Source: Gremmenia infestans (Eukaryota > Ascomycota > Leotiomycetes > Helotiales > Hamatocanthoscyphaceae). From it: 64,000 nt of DNA. Under the pieces are notes generated by a model that was not told the DNA's origin, did not search any database, and saw only the letters and a program-made list of their open reading frames with translations. Each line of letters starts with the position of its first letter. Positions within the stretch are counted from its first letter, which is position 1. Made by a program: the position numbers and the translations under genes. This document shows positions 56,758 through 64,000 of this stretch, one piece after another. The DNA lies in the NCBI GenBank assembly GCA_032629725.1, contig JAFEVB010000042.1, forward strand, positions 62,001 to 126,000, given 5' to 3'.

Positions 56758-58674
56758 GGGCATAAGGTAAGGGGATTTGGAGGCAGGGGATATGATAGGC
56801 TATCGGTTCGATCATTAAAAGAATCAATCGCGAAAGGTCATTCAAACATAATAGATTGCGAATCATAATAGTTGAGCGTCATTGGAATTTAGAAGCGAGT
56901 AATTGGAAGATATAAGAACCCGAAATCTGGGGACACCCCATATTCCTGGGACACGCAACCCCATGGAGGCCGGAGATTTCAGGGAGGCCATCAAGGCCAT
57001 CACTTCCAGGTTGATAATGGTCACGATATCAAAAGGAGATGCTGACTGACGTTGTGAGACTAACGGGTTCGTTGACGAGAATAATCCCCCGAGTCGATCA
57101 ATACTAGCGAGCGTTTCGAGTCCATATCAGATAATTATCAAAACGGAGCAAAACAAATGTGGAAATGCGATACAGTATAGTTCAAGTACTGTACTTTGGG
57201 CGTTTCTCATTTGGGTTTGGGACAGCAGTGACACTTTTGTTAGTCTCCTACGAATACCTTAGGCAGACGATTATTGATTCCTCCTCTAGAGAAGGATCGT
57301 GATCTGGCGCCGGGCCCATTGAAAGACGTGCAGGCGCGTAGAGTGTCTTTGGTCGTACTGCACTACGAAGAAAAGAAAGTGCAGTAGTGGTACCACAGCC
57401 ACAGCCCAAAATACCACATGGTGTGTTACTTTAGAATTTTGCGATTCCCATTCCCAATAGATGTTGACGGGACGATATCTAGGCCGGCGGTAAAGAAAAC
57501 CTCAAGGAGGTGTATGAGGACCTGAGGTTGTTGAAGAAAGTTCTCGGCTTGTTATTGGCTCGCTTATCTCATCTGCCGACGTGGTTTGCATCAGAAGAGG
57601 CTGAAGCGAAATGATCCTCCGTCTGCAACGCGGCAAGCTTCACCTCAAACGCTGCATCGTTTGGTGTTCACTTCACCTCATCTGTGCGCAAGACTCAAGT
57701 CTCTCCTCACAAATGTCAACAGCCCACCAAGTCCAAGTCGGGACTCCAGACTCGACTCTACAGCCAATCATTTGTACTGTACACACCTTTATACACAACC
57801 ACTAAACCCTCTAGAGCATGCCAATGCCCTTTAGAGTTGCGCCTGGTTGCCCACTGCCCACTCCCCATTGCTTGTCTCTGCCTCCGTGCACTTTCCCCCT
57901 CCCCTCCCAAGCTTGGCACCACTTCCGATTTGGGTGGGTTCTCTAACCCACTTGATGCTGTATCATCGACCCGCCGACCCTCGATGTCCTCAGTTTCATT
58001 TATGCCCTAACTAACCTTAGAGACCATCGTTAACTGCCCCCAAGCAATACGCTACGATGCGCCGCAAGGAGTCCTCTGGCTGGCCCTGGCCCATTGCCCT
58101 CCCTACAGTCCATACTGTATTCAGCGGCAGTATCCGACAACCTGTGTCTGGCCTGCGCTTTGCTCTGCCAGAGCCCCGTGTCAAGACTGCACTTATTTGC
58201 TTCACCGTGTGTGAGGAGTCCTCCCTCACGCCACAGTCAGGTTTGAGGTTGCCATGATCTCCTTTCCGTTTTCTGAATGATGGTCATAACCACATGGGCC
58301 CATCGTCTCTCCTTTCTATGCACCTCTGCCGACTACGCCCTTTCGTTCATCTCGTTGATTCTATTCTATTCTTACTCTTGTTCTTCTAGTATAATCTTTC
58401 ACCTTCCTAATTGCTCCTGGGAAACAAAACATCAACAGGTGCCTCTATTCTCGGGCAGGGCCCTCTCATTCTTTCCTTCCATTCTCTACGGCCTCGTGCT
58501 TTACTTTATCCTTTCTTTCTGGGGACGTTGCCAGTGAAGGCAGGAACAACCCACCTACACTCTTTGACTTCAGCACTTAACCGCTGGCCGGAAATTACAC
58601 GTATCTTATTATACCACTCCTCGACCACGATCCTCTTCTCGATTTACTCATACCGAACATATAAACACAATACG
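56758..58674. other. Intergenic
   Basis: About 1.9 kb without a supported gene. Plus-strand frames at 57586-58010 and 58057-58257 look like random Ser/Pro/Leu-rich sequence. The right part (58260-58670) is pyrimidine-rich and probably promoter and 5' UTR of the next gene. Confidence 0.5.
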
Positions 58675-59684
58675 ATGTGGGCGACAGCGATTGCGGTATC
58701 TCTTTTGCTGGCGAGCAGAGTTTCTGCGGGGGTTATACAAGATGTCGGACACATGGCGCGGGGGCATAATTCAATGGAAGAGACTATGAAGCGATACGTG
58801 GATGCACTCGTAGAGCCCGTAGAGCGAAGGCAAGCACCAGAAGGAACAGGAGCAGTCAATGCGTCGCAATGGGAGATGCAGACAGAAGCTGCCTGCACGA
58901 CATCACTACAGGCGTTAGGCGGGGTAGCAAGTAATCCGTCTGGCATGGCGGTGTGTTATAATCTCCCCTTCTTGGACAACACCACGGGAGTCTTCCAGGC
59001 CGATCTACGACTATACACGGTCTCTCCGCCAACTGGGGACTTTGCCAATATCGCTACACAGAATGTTCAGGTTGGGCTTGCGTATAATGGAGCTACGGTC
59101 TCCGCGGTCAACTCGACGGCGTTAAAGGCGAGAGGAAGTGGCATCTCTTTGATTTCATGGCCGCGGGGTATGGAGAAGAGACAGACCGCGGTGCCTGCAA
59201 TGGCACAGTCGTATGCTTTCGTTGGGCAAATCAACAAGAACCTGTTGACTGCCAACATGGGAACGTAAGTAATCCATCTCGATCCTGCAATCCTTTCGCT
59301 AACCTCCCCTTCAGTGCCGCTCTCCAAAAGGTCCTAGTACCAACAGTCAGTCTAACAGCAGTAAACGGCTCCGGCCAAACTGTAAACACGACCCTCTCCT
59401 CCCAAGAAGCAACCTTTGTCAACGGCGTCTTCGCCGCTCAAGTCGTACCCACGAAATCGCAGCTCTCGCCCCCTATCCAAACCCTAGTCGTCGCATCCGG
59501 CGCGCCATTCGTCGTGCCAGGCCTCCATATCCTGATATTCCCTATTGGTGCCATTGTTACGGGTGTTTGGGCCGTACTGTTGGGTGCGACGATTGCTTAT
59601 GGGACGGTTGGACGCATGCAGTTCAGGGATCAGTTCAGGAGGCGGAATGCGAGGGCTACGAAGGGGGATATGGCGAGGATATAA
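58675..59684 (+). CDS. Secreted membrane-anchored protein of unknown function
   Basis: Two exons (58675-59264 and 59315-59684) give 319 residues. The signal peptide is MWATAIAVSLLLASRVSAG. The lumenal part has a Kex2-like KR/RR-containing prosegment (VERRQAPEGTGAV), two Cys-containing blocks (EAACTTSLQALGG, MAVCYNLPFLDNTTGVFQAD) and several Asn-X-Ser/Thr sites. A single C-terminal transmembrane helix (ILIFPIGAIVTGVWAVLLGA) is followed by a short basic Arg-rich cytosolic tail (RMQFRDQFRRRNARATKGDM). It resembles conserved but uncharacterised ascomycete surface proteins. I cannot assign a function. The ATG at 58675 directly opens the signal peptide; the intron has consensus GTAAGT and TTCAG ends. 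Confidence 0.8.
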
Positions 59685-60662
59685 ATCAGGATAGGGGCGT
59701 TGGAGGATAAGCAGTGCAACTTCGATTCGTATACCATATAGAAATTTCGTCACTAATCATCATACGGCAAGGGGAGGAAGGGGTTAGATAGATGGTTCTG
59801 CTCTCCTAGATGGATGGGTTTCGTCTCTTGTATTGTAAAGAATCCAATTTCATCATGATGCTCCCACCATTAATGCTTATTCTTGCTAAATTATAGTTGA
59901 TTGCACTTGTATTCTTGCAACCATACCTGATAATTAATGCTGCACACTGGTTGGAGCTGGACTGGATGCGATAATCACGGGATCTCAAACTCCTAACATG
60001 CCTACCTTTTCACCTAATTCTACAACAGCAGGTTATTTATCATCATAGCTTTTTGCAAAGCGCCAACTACTTGCTACAGTATGTTAAAAGATACTGTAAT
60101 ATAAAATACCTATGGTGATATATCATGTGACCTAAACGACAAGGTTTCTTGCTTCATCCTTATTTCTTGCTCCTTACTATTAACGGCAACATAGCATATT
60201 ATCTCGGACACCGCCGTACTGTGATAATAATAAATCCCCTAGATCCACTGCCTGCCAGATATTATATGGTTTTCTATTTATATACGGTACTATACTGTAT
60301 ATTCAATCCCGCACTGACGACGCGCCCCTCGAGCTTCCGAAGCATGAATAGTGTTCTAGGGATTCCTAGTTGAAACCGCTCGGATTATGCGTTTCTGTTC
60401 CAGGCCCGGGTCCGCTATTGGTGGGGTATTATTTCAATTATTCAATGCTTTGTTGTGAGCTAATATGCTGCTGTTGTTTGCTTGGTGTCTACGGAGTACT
60501 GTATGTTCATGCGCTGTGCTGTGGTGTGTATTGGGTTCGTCTGAAGACTTCGAGGTTCTTTATTTCTTGTCCTCTTTCTTTACTTTAATTTGTTTTTATA
60601 TCGGTTTTGATACGTTACTGTATAACTGGAATTCCATATACTGGTACGGAAAAGGTGTCGAG
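59685..60662. other. Intergenic
   Basis: No gene seen. AT-rich around 59.8-60.3 kb; 5' flank of the large coiled-coil gene to the right. Confidence 0.5.
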
Positions 60663-63600
60663 ATGGCAGATGTTGCGGACTTGGTAGTGCAGTTGCACTC
60701 GAATATCGACTCGATTCACCAATGTGTCAAATCGCTCTCTGCGACCTCGGAGCATGATGAGGAGATGGAACATCTTGAGAGGGAGAGGGAGGAGAGGATT
60801 CTGGAGATTAAGAAGAAGCATGAAGATGATCTGAAGCAGCTTTCTGCACAGAGAGCAAAAGAAGAGGAGGAGTTAGAAGAGCAGAGACGGAATGAAGAGC
60901 GGGAATTAATGGAACGGCGACGACGGGAAGATGAGGAGCGTAGAGCTCGGGTGCGAGAAGAGGAAGATGAGAGGAAGAGGTTGAAGGATGAGCAGGATGA
61001 GAAAAGGAGGGTGGAGATGGAGGAGCGGCAGAGGAGTTTGAGGGAGGATGCTGAGGGTGAATTGGAAAGGCTGGAGGATGAGATGGAGAGGAAGGTTGAG
61101 GAAGGGAAGATGGTGTTGAAGGAGTTGGATGAGAAGAGAAAGGTAAGCGGAGAGGCGTATGCAGTAACGGGGGAGTTCTAACTCATGTGAACAGGCTATC
61201 AATGCCCAAATCGAAGCAGCGCTGAATCAGCCGACTGTCATTCCCACTATCAACTTTCGAAGCCGCAGGAAGACTCTCGGGAAGTCTACCCAAACATTGC
61301 CGAATAGCACTGGGACTGGGACGTTAGCGCCAACGGGGTTGAACGTCGTCAAGGATCTGGATTCGATAGTGTCTCTTCAGACTAAAGAGAAAAGCGATAA
61401 GCCCGTGCAGGAAATTGGGGAAGAGGGAGAGAAAGCCTCAAACGTGAGTGCAGATGCATTGGAAATCGAGATACGTGCTGAGGATATACCAGCTGGGGAT
61501 ATGACCAACGAGCCTGCCGATTCTCTCATCCCACAGAAGACTGAAGAAGCTCCTATCTCCGCTCCTGGGTTGGTTGGGGCAGGAAACATACAAAACGGAA
61601 TATATCCTCGGCATATCGACCTCGAGATACCAATTACGGAGGACGGACCGGTCATTGGGAGCGAGGAAGAGAATAGAACTCCGGCCTTCGTGGTCGACGA
61701 TGTTGCAACAGAAGCTATCGCCCCACAGCCAGAAAGCAGCCATACCTTGGAACATGAAGATACACGGAAAGGAGAGAGCAATTCGGGACATAAAGAGGGT
61801 TCCCAAATAGCAAGTGAAGTTCCACTAGAAACATGTGAAGATGGACCAAAGGACTTCGAGGATTCTTCCGACGTCCGCGAGAACTTGACAGTCGCTGAAA
61901 ATGAGACACTCCAATCCTCAGCTGCGCTTGAGATTCCAACCAGTGACCCAAGGGCGGAAAATATCCCAAATGCAGAGAACCCCTCGCTAGAACCACAACA
62001 TGAGACTGTCGATCCCATTTCAGAGTCAGAGGACCATTTAGATCCGAATAATACGGTATTAGCTCCCGAGAATATCTCTGATGCAGCGAATATGTCAAGG
62101 GAAGAGGGCAGTGGAAAGACTACTGTTCCGGGGCAGAGCGAAGGAAATAATACCACTGTCCACCAGGAGCTTCCAATCCCGGAAGATGGTCCAGTCCTCG
62201 AAGAAAGTCCTCTAATTGAGAACACGGCTTCTGTTGTACATGAAGCCGGGTCACGCCCAAGTCCAGAGCTGCCTCCCGTGCAATTGGATAGCTCTTTTGC
62301 TGAAACCCTCTCTGCGGCCACATATAAAGTCCCTAAGATGGAGGACGAGACAAGCGAAAATATTAAAGTCACTGTTCCAGCAGAAAACCCAAATCTTGAG
62401 CTCGGGCAAAAGCTTGACGATGAAAGAACGCCAGATTCATCTAAACTGCTCAGTCTTGAACAGCACGATGATACGTTGAAAAAAATATCAGCTGGATTAA
62501 ATGACTCTGGCTATTCAACAGAAAGACCGCTTGGTGATTCTTCCAACCTCTACACTAGCAACACCAGCTCGGCAAGAACTCCTCTATCCTCCGCAGAAGT
62601 GTCCTCAAGTTCAATCAAAGATGGAGGCCCCGAGCAAAACCACGCTCTGGCTGATCACCATATCATCAGTTCGAATGGTAACTCCCCGGAGACCTTGGAC
62701 GTGACGCTTGAGAACCCAGAGACTCATGACCGCCAGGATCCTGTGAAAGTGCAGGAACTCAAAGCCCCAAATGAGGTTTCGGAATCTACGGATCAATCAG
62801 CCACCCAAGAGTCTGTTGAGGTTCTGCTGGGGTTGGAAGAATCTCAGGCGGAAATGACTAAAGATCACTCGGTTGCTTCTTTGCCCACTGATGAAGACAG
62901 CACCGAAACTTTTAACAACAGTACAGCGAGGTTGGAAACTCCCGAGCAGCACTTTGAGAGTCAACCACCTACCCCAACATTCTCTGCAAATTACGCCCAA
63001 GACTCCACTGCCACTATTGAAATTGAAGACAGACCGCAAACACCAAAACAGCAACAACATTCGAAGATGGTTGATCCCCCCTCAACTCCCTCAACACAGA
63101 TCATCCATCAAACATATGATCACACTACAGCCGAGTCGCCTGTCACGGTCTTGGATGCAGATGACTTGTTCGCTGACAGCGATGATGACGATTACGAGGA
63201 GCAGGACAATCACAATGTACATGGGGGGGATCTGGAGTCGGAAAAAGACCATCAAGGACTTGTCGAACACAAAGTAGCACATTCTGCTGATTCTATCCAC
63301 CAAGATGCATCATGGACACATCCATCGGCTAATGGAGACAATGAGCTTGGAGAAACATTATCCTCCAGTTCAGAACATGTGAAGACCCCTACAGGTCTCT
63401 TCGCTTCCCTAGTCGATACCATCCAATCCGACTTGCCTGTAGTGAGCAAGATGGTCAACGGCTCGACTGAAGATGAGCCCGAGGAGGTAAATACTGACAC
63501 TGAAGATGATTATCATATGCCAAGTACATTCAACGTCTCACCCAAAAGTGAACTTCATGAGAAAGAATGTCCGCAAGATATTGGTTCTGCACTTCACATT

Positions 63601-64000
63601 CGCACCCATACCGCAGATACCGTCCCCTCGTTTGAGAGCTACGCTCACTCCGACGACGGCGACTCATCACCAGTAACACCAATTGACGAAATCGCCGAGA
63701 ATGCAAGCGAGGCACTTCAAACCGAGCGTCTGATTCGATCTTCATGGCCAGCTCAAGCTCACGATATCGAGTCACATGAGGAAGAAAGCCAGGATTTGAA
63801 ACCTCAAGCTTCCCCAATGCAAGCTGACTTTGAAGCATTTTCTACTCAACAATACTCATCATACATCACGCCTAAAACAAGCCAAGCAAACCTGACAGGG
63901 CAAGAAATACCAACGAGCGATTTCCACAGCTCTCCCAGCGAGAATGCAAACGGCCGTTCTCAGGTCACATCGCTGATCACCGATCTTCCCAGCCGACCCT
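60663..64000 (+). CDS. Large acidic protein with N-terminal coiled coil (3' partial)
   Basis: Exon 1 is 60663-61142 (MADVADLVVQLHSNIDSIHQ to DEKRK). Exon 2 starts at 61195 after a 52-nt GTAAGC-ACAG intron and stays open to the window end, at least 1095 residues in all. Residues about 35-165 are a strongly charged Glu/Arg/Lys coiled coil (RRREDEERRARVREEEDERK). Residue 165 onward holds NFRSRRKTLGKSTQTLPNS, then a very long Glu/Ser/Thr/Pro-rich, low-complexity acidic region with recurrent IPEDGP or ITEDGP motifs and a D/E run (DDLFADSDDDDYEEQD). No enzymatic domain is visible. It could be a scaffold or cytoskeleton-associated protein, but function is unknown. The ATG at 60663 has good context and precedes conserved-looking sequence. 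Confidence 0.8.

Noticed and set aside
57586..58257. Plus-strand frames rich in Ser/Pro/Leu
   Set aside because: Overlapping frames in all phases, no domain, no splice logic; likely untranslated or intergenic.
61377..62372. 331-codon minus-strand frame inside the large acidic gene
   Set aside because: Ser/Leu/Val-rich mirror of Glu/Pro/Ser codons; the sense frame is open for over 900 codons and continues the spliced coiled-coil gene.
1..64000. tRNA, rRNA or CRISPR elements
   Set aside because: A search by eye for B-box-like GGTTCGAATCC words, rRNA blocks and regularly spaced repeats found nothing; a tRNAscan-SE run would be needed to exclude divergent tRNAs.

Overview
This window is nuclear DNA of a filamentous ascomycete (Pezizomycotina). 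Genes are split by 45-100 bp GT-AG introns. They encode fungus-specific families such as 2EXR, HeLo-like/ankyrin, GH75 chitosanase and GH128 glucanase, many secreted Ser/Thr-rich proteins, and ESF1 and VCX1 orthologues. The style fits a Leotiomycetes-type genome, but that placement is a guess. Exon structures were worked out by hand from splice motifs, frame continuity and family conservation; none has transcript support.

Layout. 1-5.1 kb: 3' part of a very large NFX1-type helicase with zinc finger, three CbxX/CfqX-type AAA modules and a coiled-coil tail. 5.9-12.0 kb: small secreted or cell-surface proteins (one with three 108-bp tandem repeats) and a GPI-type GH128 glucanase, separated by gene-poor DNA with a candidate MITE. 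13-18 kb: a 2EXR protein, a four-exon acylphosphatase, an atypical SDR epimerase and a small gene with a frameshift. 18.8-19.7 kb: a decayed F-box gene. 20.2-21.7 kb: peroxisomal 3-ketoacyl-CoA thiolase with an N-terminal PTS2 and an upstream CCGAGG box. 22.5-25.4 kb: an NLR-like protein with a HeLo-like N-terminus and ankyrin-type repeats but no visible NACHT/NB-ARC domain. 25.6-26.7 kb: GH75 chitosanase. 26.7-31.3 kb: a long gene-poor stretch.

31.3-33.1 kb: vacuolar Ca2+/H+ exchanger. 35.3-39.8 kb: SNF2/RING helicase gene whose reading frame is cut by one in-frame TAA. 40.2-42.3 kb: ESF1, convergent with it. 43.4-44.6 kb: secreted SGNH hydrolase. 45.7-51.6 kb: a run of metabolic genes mostly in decay (acyl-CoA-oxidase-like, amidase 3' end, LigB-type extradiol dioxygenase-like), followed by an intact Old Yellow Enzyme. 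53.1-53.9 kb: GPI-type Cys-rich secreted protein. 54.9-55.6 kb: decayed IAH1-type esterase. 56.1-56.8 kb: small acidic protein. 58.7-59.7 kb: secreted, membrane-anchored protein. 60.7 kb to the end: start of a long acidic protein with an N-terminal coiled coil.

The most striking signal is the concentration of broken genes. Five clear pseudogenes and two near-intact genes with a single lesion lie beside intact housekeeping genes. Several in-frame stops are TAA or TAG where a CAA or CAG codon is plausible, as C-to-T mutation would give; RIP is one explanation, not shown here. The dying run at 45.7-49.7 kb, next to an intact flavin oxidoreductase, looks like the remains of a catabolic or secondary-metabolite cluster.
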